Source: Palsa-1188 sp050010575 (GTDB taxonomy: Bacteria; Bacillota; DSM-12270; Thermacetogeniales; Thermacetogeniaceae). Taken from it: a stretch of 5,354 nt of DNA. The notes beneath the pieces were generated by a model. That model saw only the letters and a list, made by a program, of their open reading frames with translations, was not told the origin of the DNA and searched no databases. The translations under genes and the position numbers were made by a program. The stretch is taken from NCBI GenBank assembly GCA_050010575.1, contig JBEKKU010000149.1, positions 1 to 5,354 of the forward strand, in the 5' to 3' direction. Numbering within the stretch: the stretch's first letter is position 1; each line of letters opens with the position of its first letter. Shown in pieces: positions 1 through 5,242 of the stretch.

Positions 1-102
1 CCGGGTGGCAATGCAGCGTTCACCCAACTGGGCCCGGAACTTCACCGGCATGATCAGGCGTCCTTTGGCATCAAAACTGTGCTGGTGCTCTCCGATAAAC
101 AT
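1..102 (-). CDS. mraZ: MraZ transcriptional regulator, N-terminal part (cut by window edge)
   Basis: Only the first 34 residues are present; the gene runs off the left edge. The start ATG at 102-100 is preceded by GGAG with suitable spacing. The peptide begins MFIGEHQHSFDAKGRLIMP and continues through VKFR. This is the characteristic first MraZ half-domain (SpoVT/AbrB-like swapped-hairpin fold), with the conserved D-x-KGR-x-x-x-P-x-x-FR pattern at residues 11-23. In the family, MraZ is a ring-forming DNA-binding protein that represses its own promoter and the dcw cluster (rsmH, ftsL, ftsI, mur genes), so those genes are expected further left. Its upstream region holds three repeats matching the MraZ operator, which strengthens the call. 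Nothing looks broken in the visible part. Confidence 0.93.
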   Translation of the reverse strand, partial: MFIGEHQHSFDAKGRLIMPVKFRAQLGERCIATR

Positions 103-123
103 TTGCTCTCCACTCTAATCAAA

Positions 124-157
124 TATACTACCACTTTCCACCACTTTGTCCCACATT
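124..157 (-). promoter_or_regulatory. mraZ promoter with three MraZ operator boxes
   Basis: Read on the minus strand, three boxes lie at an exact 10-bp period: AATGTGG (157-151), AAAGTGG (147-141) and AAAGTGG (137-131). This agrees with the published MraZ operator type, direct repeats of an AAAGTGK- or TGGG-like box on one DNA face. A weak promoter fits over them: GGGACA (152-147), a 16-base spacer and TAGTAT (130-125). Bound MraZ would therefore sit on the polymerase site, as expected for autorepression. The boxes and spacing are seen directly; the exact -35/-10 is uncertain. Confidence 0.8.
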
Positions 158-226
158 AATAATTATTCTGCTCCCCTTTTGCAGATCCTTTAACCAAAGG
201 TCCTAATTTAATAGAACGGGAGTCCT

Positions 227-255
227 AAAAAAAATTCCACCAATTTTCTTGGTGG
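227..255 (-). terminator. Intrinsic terminator after the membrane protein gene
   Basis: On the minus strand a 7-bp perfect stem, CCACCAA/TTGGTGG (255-249 with 243-237), closes a 5-base loop. Two bases later a run of eight T (234-227) follows. It lies 31 bases beyond the stop codon of the membrane protein gene and separates that gene from mraZ. The other strand lacks a comparable T run in the right place, so it acts on minus-strand transcripts. Confidence 0.88.
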
Positions 256-285
256 GTTAAAAATAAAGCGGGGGGGATCGGATCG

Positions 286-771
286 TTAGGTTCTCCGAAA
301 TGATTCTCTGATACCAGGCGCGGTGTAAAATAAAATCGCCAGGCTATGTGCCACAAAACTGGTCAACAAGAAATAGAGCAGGTTCCAGTTAAAGAAGATT
401 ACATAGCGCATGATCAATGCAAAATATGCCAGTACTGTAGTCGCCAGGCTAAAGCCCATCAAATAAAAACCCTTTTCGGCGCTGCCGCCCGGCAGATGGT
501 CCCAGTAGTGGAAAAAAAGGATCATCTCAGCCCAATAAGATAGCAGCAGAAATACGGGGATTCCCACCATCGAGACCAACGTTGCCGGAAAGCGCCATAG
601 GCCAAGCACCGGCACCCCGATGAGATTGATGATCAGGGCCGAGACGGTACCGCCAAGAAAGCTCGGCAACAACAGGCTGAACAACCGGTCCCGGGGTACT
701 ACCAGCAGCACTATAGCCCAGGCAACGATAAATAATAGCAGCCATCCTAGATTACTCGTCATTCCCCACAT
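286..771 (-). CDS. Small five-helix membrane protein, function unknown (possibly CBO0543-like)
   Basis: The 161-residue product is almost entirely hydrophobic, with five likely membrane helices at about residues 8-25, 31-57, 63-88, 101-120 and 129-149. Short charged stretches lie between them, and the basic tail ends RESFRRT. I see no enzyme motif and no cleavable signal peptide. The size, the five helices and the late aromatic FFNWNLLYF segment resemble the CBO0543 family of uncharacterised Clostridia/Bacilli membrane proteins, but this match is tentative. The start is ambiguous. The ATG at 771 has an AGGGG only three bases upstream, which is too close. The in-frame ATG at 762 (residue 4) has the same AGGGG 12 bases upstream, a little far. 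The gene stands alone, between the terminator of the upstream operon and its own terminator. Confidence 0.8.
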   Translation of the reverse strand: MWGMTSNLGWLLLFIVAWAIVLLVVPRDRLFSLLLPSFLGGTVSALIINLIGVPVLGLWRFPATLVSMVGIPVFLLLSYWAEMILFFHYWDHLPGGSAEKGFYLMGFSLATTVLAYFALIMRYVIFFNWNLLYFLLTSFVAHSLAILFYTAPGIRESFRRT

Positions 772-808
772 TCACCCCTGATAAACTGATTCCTGTTAAA
801 CTTTTTCA

Positions 809-814
809 AGTATA
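809..814 (-). promoter_or_regulatory. Possible -10 element for the membrane protein gene
   Basis: TATACT (814-809, minus strand) matches the TATAAT consensus at five of six positions. It lies in an AT-rich spacer about 40 bases upstream of the start codon and downstream of the previous operon's terminator, where a promoter for this gene is needed. No good -35 is visible at 16-18 bases, so the call is weak, and an alternative sigma factor is possible. Confidence 0.3.
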
Positions 815-886
815 CCCATTATTTATCTTGTTTATTAGTTTTGCCCCTGAAAACCTGCCTGTTATTTTTTCTTCGGTAAATGATCT

Positions 887-914
887 AAAAAGCCAGGAGC
901 GTGTCACTCCTGGC
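887..914 (-). terminator. Intrinsic terminator of the five-gene operon
   Basis: Minus-strand GCCAGGAG (914-907) pairs perfectly with CTCCTGGC (899-892) around a 7-base loop, and a run of five T (891-887) follows directly. It starts 30 bases after the stop codon of the DUF1858 gene. Between stop and hairpin lies a 10-bp palindrome, AAACCGGTTT (933-942), which cannot form a normal hairpin because it has no loop. Confidence 0.87.
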
Positions 915-944
915 CTGTCTTCCGTGATGTCTAAACCGGTTTGA

Positions 945-1139
945 TCAATGGATGGCCAGCCGGTTCAACTGGTGGAGGAGGTCATCCAGGTCGATCTCAT
1001 GGGCCTCCGCCGCAGCCTCGATGCTTTCGCCCCTTGCCGTCGGGCAATCAAGGCAATCCATCCCCAGGGAGAGAAAGACGGTTGCCGTCTGGGGACTTCT
1101 CACCAGTACTTCTGCGATAGTCATTTCTTTGGTGATCAT
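945..1139 (-). CDS. DUF1858 domain protein with CxxC motif
   Basis: This 64-residue protein is essentially one DUF1858 domain. The start MITKEMTIAEVL is the family's usual opening. The central GMDCLDCP segment gives the hallmark cysteine pair C29 and C32, followed by a helical tail with the IDLDDLLHQLN pattern. The start at 1139 is chosen over an upstream in-frame ATG at 1172 because GGGAGG stands seven bases before it and the homologous sequence begins there. The family is found in anaerobes, alone or fused to other redox and metal-linked domains. The CxxC pair may bind a metal or act as a redox thiol, but the biochemical role is not known. It is the last gene of the operon, 48 bases after the methionine synthase-like gene and just before the terminator, so co-transcription is likely. 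Confidence 0.88.
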   Translation of the reverse strand: MITKEMTIAEVLVRSPQTATVFLSLGMDCLDCPTARGESIEAAAEAHEIDLDDLLHQLNRLAIH

Positions 1140-1187
1140 ACCGCTCCCTCCCATTTTTCTCAATCTTAACACGTTTCCCCTGCCAGA

Positions 1188-2294
1188 TCAACGACGCTCA
1201 AAGCTGCAGGCGAACAGGCCGTCCCATGACGCGGCCAGGGAAGCGGTCAATTCGTAAGCGCGTTCCGCCTCGGATTCAGACAGCATTCCGGTACCGCAAG
1301 CCGGCGTCACCAGGGACTGGGACTGCACCAGCCGGAGATCCACGGCTTTTCTCTCCAGTTTCTGTAGCAGCTGTCGTGTCCGGGCCTGCAGGGATTCCAG
1401 ATTCTCTTCGGCTAGGGCCTTTCCACCGGAATGTATGGTCGGGATCATGCCCCAGGCGATAACCCCGGAGCGCTCCAGAAACGACCGGATCTGCTCCGGA
1501 AACAGGATGAAGCCGGAGGCATACTGGTAGGCGTCGAAGCTGATGACGTCCATTTCGGTTTCCAGCAGCAGCGACCAGTCCAGTTCGGCGCAGGTGTGCA
1601 CCCCGGCCAGGCCTCCGACAGAGCGCACGAAAGATGCAAATTCATTTAATTCGGCAATGACCTCTCCCCGGTCGACTCCGATCCGGTCGCTCATGCCACA
1701 GCTGTTGATCACCGGGTCATCCATGAAGATCAGCACCGGCAGGCCAAACCTTCCCAGGAGGCGGGCCTGCCAGGCCGCCTGAAGGCTGAGCTGCTTCAGC
1801 AGCACATCCCGCAACTGCGGGTCGTAGTAGGCAGGGCACCCTTGGGGGTCCGTGACCTGAAACCCCGCCGACAGGAGCCCCACTATCTGCCCCTTTAAGA
1901 AGCGCGCCCCACCGGTCCCCTGCTTCTCAAGTTCATTGTAGAACCGGTACCAACCATCGGCGGCGCCAGCCGGGAAAGCAAACCTGTCTAAGGCCGCATC
2001 GTAGCCTGCGCTGGCCTGGAGGTAGATATCGTAGAAGGCGGCCAGCCTATCCGGCCACTCCGGGTCATCACAGGTAAAAGAGGCGCATGTTTCCCGCTCG
2101 ACCCTCAACAGGCCGAGATCCAGCAGCAACTGCAGGAACTGGTGCGTAAAGTACTCCCGCTTGTTGGCCATGGGAAGCTGCGGCCAGTGAGGAACAGCGG
2201 GAAAATATTTTTTAACCAGGGACACTGCCGTGGCCGCATCCAGATGCGGTAGGCTGCCGATACCAGTTGGCAATCCGCCCGGACTGATGGGCAT
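1188..2294 (-). CDS. Cobalamin-independent methionine synthase-like (MetE C-terminal/UROD-like barrel) protein
   Basis: The 368-residue protein belongs to the superfamily of zinc-dependent methyltransferase barrels that includes MetE and uroporphyrinogen decarboxylase. It opens with the GIGSLPH signature (residues 11-17), then PHWPQLP (35-41). The zinc/thiol ligands of MetE appear to be kept: H233 and C235 (VHTC) and C333 (TPACGTG). The third MetE ligand, a glutamate, seems to be replaced by aspartate at D254 (ISFDAY). MDDP at 191-194 lies near the expected active site. Full MetE is about 750 residues with an extra N-terminal barrel that binds folate; this protein has only one barrel, as in the short archaeal and clostridial homologues, some of which use methyl-corrinoid donors. 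Thiol methyl transfer is thus inferred, with substrate unknown. The start is well set by AAGGAGG eight bases upstream (2309-2303). It follows the ACT gene by 41 bases. Confidence 0.8.
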   Translation of the reverse strand: MPISPGGLPTGIGSLPHLDAATAVSLVKKYFPAVPHWPQLPMANKREYFTHQFLQLLLDLGLLRVERETCASFTCDDPEWPDRLAAFYDIYLQASAGYDAALDRFAFPAGAADGWYRFYNELEKQGTGGARFLKGQIVGLLSAGFQVTDPQGCPAYYDPQLRDVLLKQLSLQAAWQARLLGRFGLPVLIFMDDPVINSCGMSDRIGVDRGEVIAELNEFASFVRSVGGLAGVHTCAELDWSLLLETEMDVISFDAYQYASGFILFPEQIRSFLERSGVIAWGMIPTIHSGGKALAEENLESLQARTRQLLQKLERKAVDLRLVQSQSLVTPACGTGMLSESEAERAYELTASLAASWDGLFACSFERR

Positions 2295-2335
2295 GTCTGT
2301 CGCCTCCTTAAGCAGGGCCCGAATGTAGGCGCCTG

Positions 2336-2767
2336 CTACAAGCTGTAAACCTCTTCTCCGCTGAGCACCCTGATCCCTTTCTGGGCGATCAACCGCTCTG
2401 CTATCTGAGAGTTCTCCACCCTGAACACCGCCAGGGCATCCTTGGAAACCTTGGCGCTGAAGGCATACATATATTCGATGTTCACGCCTGCATCCTGCAT
2501 CAGCTCCAGGACGCCGGCCAGGCCACCGGGATGGTCCGGTATCTCCACGGCCAGCACATCGGTCATGCTTACGGCAAAACCCGCTTCCTGCAACGTTTTG
2601 AAGGTCTCATCCGGCCGGTTGACGATCAGCCTTAATACACCGAAGTCCGTGGTATCGGCAATGGAGAAGGCCCGGATGTTGATCCCCTGATCGCCAATCG
2701 CCCTGGTCACACTTGACAGACGACCGCACTTGTTCTCCAGAAAAATTGAGATCTGCTTGATCGGCAT
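2336..2767 (-). CDS. Tandem ACT-domain protein, probable amino acid sensor
   Basis: The 143-residue protein consists of two ACT domains and nothing else: about residues 3-66 (KQISIFLENKCGRLSSV and onward) and 70-140 (VLAVEIPDHPGGLAGVL and onward). Each has the strand-loop-helix start with the glycine/proline turn that in this fold forms the effector site (GRLSSVTRAIGDQGINI; PGGLAGVLELMQDAGVNI). ACT domains bind small ligands, most often amino acids, at dimer interfaces. The start at 2767 is preferred over an in-frame ATG at 2827 because AGGAGGGG stands seven bases before it and homologues begin MPIKQIS; the longer version would overlap the upstream gene. The gene follows the CoA ligase by only 16 bases. 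Such ACT proteins recur next to PaaK-type ligases and indolepyruvate ferredoxin oxidoreductases, so a role in sensing aromatic or branched amino acids for that pathway is a reasonable inference. Confidence 0.88.
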   Translation of the reverse strand: MPIKQISIFLENKCGRLSSVTRAIGDQGINIRAFSIADTTDFGVLRLIVNRPDETFKTLQEAGFAVSMTDVLAVEIPDHPGGLAGVLELMQDAGVNIEYMYAFSAKVSKDALAVFRVENSQIAERLIAQKGIRVLSGEEVYSL

Positions 2768-2783
2768 AGCCTTACCCCTCCTA

Positions 2784-4088
2784 TCAAAGTTGGCGGCGGT
2801 CAATGACCCGCTTGGCCTTGCCTTCACTGCGCTCTATAGTCTTGGGCTCAACCAGCTTTACCCGGACATTGATGCCCAGCACATCTTCAATCTGGCGCTG
2901 GATCTGCCGCTCGAGAGTTTCCAGCATTCTTATTTCATCGGAGAAGAACTGTCCGGAAACCTCCACCTGCACCTCCAGTGCATCCAACTGCCCCCGGCGC
3001 TCCACGATGATCTGATATTGGGGTTCGGTGTGAGCGATCCTGAGCAGCACCTCTTCGATCTGGGACGGGAAGACGTTGACACCCCGGATCACCAGCATGT
3101 CGTCAGTGCGCCCGACAAACCGGCCGATCTTCCGGTGGGTGCGACCGCAGGGGCAGGGCTCCGGAATGATCGTGGTGATATCCCTGGTGCGGTAGCGGAT
3201 CAGGGGCATGCCCTGCTTGGTCAGGGTGGTAACTACCAGTTCACCGTAGCTCCCGTCCGGCAATTGCTCCCCGGTCTCCGGATCGATCACCTCGGGCAGG
3301 AAGTGGTCCTCCCAGACGTGCAACCCCTGCTTCTCCGGGCACTCCACCGCCACACCGGGGCCGATGATCTCAGTCAGGCCGTACACATCCAGGGCCATGA
3401 TCCCCAGCCGGGCTTCCAACTGGCTCCGCATGTTCTGCGACCAGGGCTCGGCCCCGAAGAGCCCGCCCTTCAGCTTGAGGTCGCTCTTGGAGAGACCTGC
3501 CTCGTCCATCACCTCGGCCAGGTGCATGGCATAGGATGGAGTACAGGCCAGAATGGTACTGCCAAAGTCCTTCAAAAGCATGATCTGACGTTTGGTGTGG
3601 CCGCCCGAAGCCGGAATCACCGAGGCGCCGATCAGTTCGGCGCCGCAGTGGGCGCCGAGACCTCCGGTGAACAGGCCGTAGCCGTAAGCGACATGAATTA
3701 CGGAATTCTTGGTGGCGCCGCAGCAGGTGAGAGAGCGGGCCATCACCTCCGCCCAGACTCCCAGGTCATACCTGGTGTAGCCATCCACCACCGGCTTTCC
3801 GGTGGTACCCGAAGAGGCGTGCACCCTGACGATCTCGCTCAGCGGTACCGCAAACAGCCCGTAGGGATAGTTGTCCCGCAGGTCGTCCTTGGTGGTGAAG
3901 GGCAGCCTAGGCAGGCCCTTCAGGGACTTCACGGCGTCTGGTCCCAGGCCGCGCTCCTGTAAAGCCCGACGGTAGAAGGGCACTTCGTAAAAGACCCGGT
4001 TTACCGTTTCCCGGAGCCGTTCCTCCTGGAGGGCCTGCAGCTCTTCACGCGGCATGCATTCGTACTTCTCGTTCCAGATTAGACTCAA
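2784..4088 (-). CDS. paaK: Phenylacetate-CoA ligase family enzyme (PaaK-type adenylate-forming ligase)
   Basis: This 434-residue cytoplasmic enzyme has the full length of PaaK, which joins phenylacetate or a related aryl acid to coenzyme A using ATP. The adenylate-forming motifs stand in order: SSGTTGKP phosphate loop (residues 92-99), YGLTE (236-240), RYRTRD (298-303) with its ribose-binding aspartate D303, the hinge region GRTDDMLVIRG (326-336), and the C-terminal GKAKR (423-427) carrying the expected catalytic lysine. CPCG (311-315) with C250 and H257 could make a metal site; that is inference. The start is TTG at 4088, giving MSLIWNEKYE, the normal beginning of the family; AAGGGG and GAGG stand just upstream. 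The next ATG (residue 12) would remove the conserved IWN segment and has no ribosome site. It follows the protease gene by 25 bases and precedes the ACT gene by 16. The exact acid used cannot be told from sequence. Confidence 0.93.
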   Translation of the reverse strand: MSLIWNEKYECMPREELQALQEERLRETVNRVFYEVPFYRRALQERGLGPDAVKSLKGLPRLPFTTKDDLRDNYPYGLFAVPLSEIVRVHASSGTTGKPVVDGYTRYDLGVWAEVMARSLTCCGATKNSVIHVAYGYGLFTGGLGAHCGAELIGASVIPASGGHTKRQIMLLKDFGSTILACTPSYAMHLAEVMDEAGLSKSDLKLKGGLFGAEPWSQNMRSQLEARLGIMALDVYGLTEIIGPGVAVECPEKQGLHVWEDHFLPEVIDPETGEQLPDGSYGELVVTTLTKQGMPLIRYRTRDITTIIPEPCPCGRTHRKIGRFVGRTDDMLVIRGVNVFPSQIEEVLLRIAHTEPQYQIIVERRGQLDALEVQVEVSGQFFSDEIRMLETLERQIQRQIEDVLGINVRVKLVEPKTIERSEGKAKRVIDRRQL

Positions 4089-4113
4089 TTTACCTCGCCC
4101 CTTATGATCGTTT

Positions 4114-4950
4114 TTATTTGCCGCTATGCTGGCCGCGATTCCCGTAGGGAAGAGGGATAAACTGCACTGACGGCCGGCGTTGCCCCTGTTGGGGGTACAG
4201 TTCCATCAGCTCGTAGACCTCCATAGGCAACTGGTCGCAGACGGTGGATACCCCGATCTCCTTCAGGATACCGCAGGTGATCGGGTAATCGTGGGTCCAA
4301 CGGCCTTCCGTAAACACCCTGGCGACGCGTTCAGCCTCTTCTTCACTGTAGTGGTCTGCCAAGAGTGACCGCAGGGTGGCATTCACCTGAAGGAGAGCCT
4401 TCTGGGCGATATCACCGAGGATCAGCGTCTCGTCGTTGATCCGGTTCTTATTCTTCTGTTCGATCACCTTCAGAATGGATACCGCCGGGTAGTTCCCGAT
4501 CTGGGGGTCTACCGGGCCCAAGACCGCGTTCGCGTCCATGTAGATCTCGTCTGCGGCCAGGGCCAGCATGGTCCCGCCAGACATGGCGTAGTGCGGCACA
4601 AATACCGTGACCCGGGCGGGATGGTTACGCAGGGCCAGAGCGATCTGCTCGGCAGCCAGCACCAGGCCCCCGGGCGTGTGTAAGATCAGGTCGATCGGCA
4701 TATCATCAGGGGTGAGGCGAATCGCCCGTAGGATCTGCTCGGAGTCTTCAATATCGATGTACCTTCCCAGGGGGATGCCCAGCAGGCTGACGGATTCCTG
4801 CCGGTGGATCAGGCTGATGACTCGTGAGCCGCGGGTGGCTTCGATCTTTCTGAATAATCTCGTTCTGGCGATACTTAACTGTTGTTGCTTGAGGACCGGT
4901 AGCAGACTGATAAGAATTAGAAATACCCAGAAAAAATCAAATAGTGACAT
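4114..4950 (-). CDS. SDH-family Clp-fold serine protease homologue, membrane-anchored
   Basis: The 278-residue protein has one N-terminal membrane helix (about residues 3-20) and then a ClpP/crotonase-type domain of the SDH_sah family, related to signal peptide peptidase SppA. Key pieces are HTPGG (91-95), which should form the oxyanion hole, YAMSGGTMLALAADEI (121-136) with the likely nucleophile S124, LGPVDPQIG (144-152), and EGRWTHDYPI (215-224) with conserved H220 and D221. The active site is therefore intact as far as can be judged. The family probably degrades or clips membrane or short peptides near the membrane, but natural substrates are poorly known. The start ATG at 4950 has AAAGGTGG upstream with six bases of spacing. 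It is the first gene of the operon, about 30 bases after a likely transcription start. Its link to the metabolic genes behind it is not obvious. Confidence 0.87.
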   Translation of the reverse strand: MSLFDFFWVFLILISLLPVLKQQQLSIARTRLFRKIEATRGSRVISLIHRQESVSLLGIPLGRYIDIEDSEQILRAIRLTPDDMPIDLILHTPGGLVLAAEQIALALRNHPARVTVFVPHYAMSGGTMLALAADEIYMDANAVLGPVDPQIGNYPAVSILKVIEQKNKNRINDETLILGDIAQKALLQVNATLRSLLADHYSEEEAERVARVFTEGRWTHDYPITCGILKEIGVSTVCDQLPMEVYELMELYPQQGQRRPSVQFIPLPYGNRGQHSGK

Positions 4951-4971
4951 CAGTTCCCACCTTTTGCTTGA

Positions 4972-4997
4972 ATTATAGAGCGTCCCATATTATACCA
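4972..4997 (-). promoter_or_regulatory. Operon promoter: extended -10 element, with second TATAAT
   Basis: TGGTATAAT on the minus strand (4997-4989) is a perfect -10 hexamer with the TGn extension. That extension can replace a good -35, and none is visible at 16-18 bases. Transcription would begin near 4982, giving a leader of about 30 bases before the protease start at 4950. A second perfect TATAAT lies at 4977-4972, also without a clear -35, and may be chance in AT-rich DNA. Confidence 0.6.
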
Positions 4998-5011
4998 TTA
5001 GCGGAAGCTAC

Positions 5012-5200
5012 AAAGATACCCCACGGTTGCCGTGCCATTCGGGTGTTTTCGAACCTCGGCTCACAACGGCGGTACCCGCCTGACTGCTTTTTGGATCCCC
5101 ATCAAGGGCATGCAAGCTGCAGCCAGAGCCCAAGCTCCTAAGTTTTGGTGTTGGCTCAAAACTCCCGGATAAACACGTACATCGTAGGGTATTTTTACTG
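5012..5200 (-). ncRNA. Candidate structured RNA upstream of the operon (raiA-type class possible, not proven)
   Basis: On the minus strand this stretch folds into a long interrupted stem. ATACCCTACG (5192-5183) pairs with CGTGGGGTAT (5025-5016), ten pairs with one G-U. After a 5x5 internal loop, CGTG (5177-5174) pairs with CACG (5034-5031). CGGG (5167-5164) pairs with CCCG (5043-5040), GTTTT (5162-5158) with AAAAC (5049-5045) across an A-A mismatch, and GAGCC (5157-5153) with GGTTC (5055-5051) after one bulged G. Inside are GGAGC/GCTCT (5138-5134 with 5129-5125), TGGCTGC/GCAGTCA (5125-5119 with 5087-5081), the first two alternatives at base 5125, and the hairpin GGCGG-GTA-CCGCC (5080-5068). 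A promoter-like pair upstream would start RNA near 5199, just before the closing stem. There is no terminator after it, so it may be processed or act as a leader. Peptides from this stretch look like no protein. I suspect a known Rfam class such as raiA but cannot confirm. Confidence 0.55.
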
Positions 5201-5205
5201 CCACT

Positions 5206-5234
5206 ATCGTAGCACAATATCCCCTAGCTTTCAA
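5206..5234 (-). promoter_or_regulatory. Candidate promoter for the structured RNA
   Basis: TTGAAA (5234-5229), a 17-base spacer and TACGAT (5211-5206) preceded by TGC form a sigma-A type promoter with an extended -10. The predicted start near 5199 falls seven bases before the first pair of the RNA's closing stem. The -35 sits inside a 6-bp inverted repeat, GCTTTC-AA-GAAAGC (5227-5240 on the plus strand), which could be an operator. Confidence 0.45.
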
Positions 5235-5242
5235 GAAAGCGC

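Noticed and set aside
187..228. Small inverted repeat CCTTT/AAAGG (187-200) and direct repeat GTCCTAA (200-206, 222-228)
   Set aside because: Short and easily due to chance in an AT-rich spacer; no supporting promoter or T-run context beyond the terminator already listed.
346..543. 65-codon plus-strand frame with several Cys and His residues
   Set aside because: It is antisense to the membrane protein gene, has no ribosome site, and its Cys/His pattern is not a recognised metal-binding domain.
2324..2340. TGTAG/CTACA hairpin across the ACT stop codon
   Set aside because: Only five pairs and no T-run, so it is not a terminator, and the strong ribosome site of the next gene indicates continued transcription.
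2730..3962. Long open frame of 410 codons on the plus strand
   Set aside because: It lies antisense to the PaaK and ACT genes, whose motifs are unmistakable. Its translation has no family features, and such mirror frames are common in GC-rich genes.
5030..5060. GGTTCGAA stretch resembling a tRNA T-arm
   Set aside because: No acceptor, D or anticodon arms can be fitted around it on either strand.
5051..5080. GGCGGGTACCGCC resembling a T-box antiterminator element
   Set aside because: The full T-box consensus, specifier stem and downstream terminator are missing, and the bases are explained by a simple GGCGG/CCGCC hairpin.
5008..5217. 69-codon minus-strand frame, and a 65-codon plus-strand frame at 4944-5141
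   Set aside because: Both cross the candidate structured RNA, have odd compositions rich in Ser, Arg, Gly and Cys, lack convincing ribosome sites, and are better explained by RNA pairing constraints.
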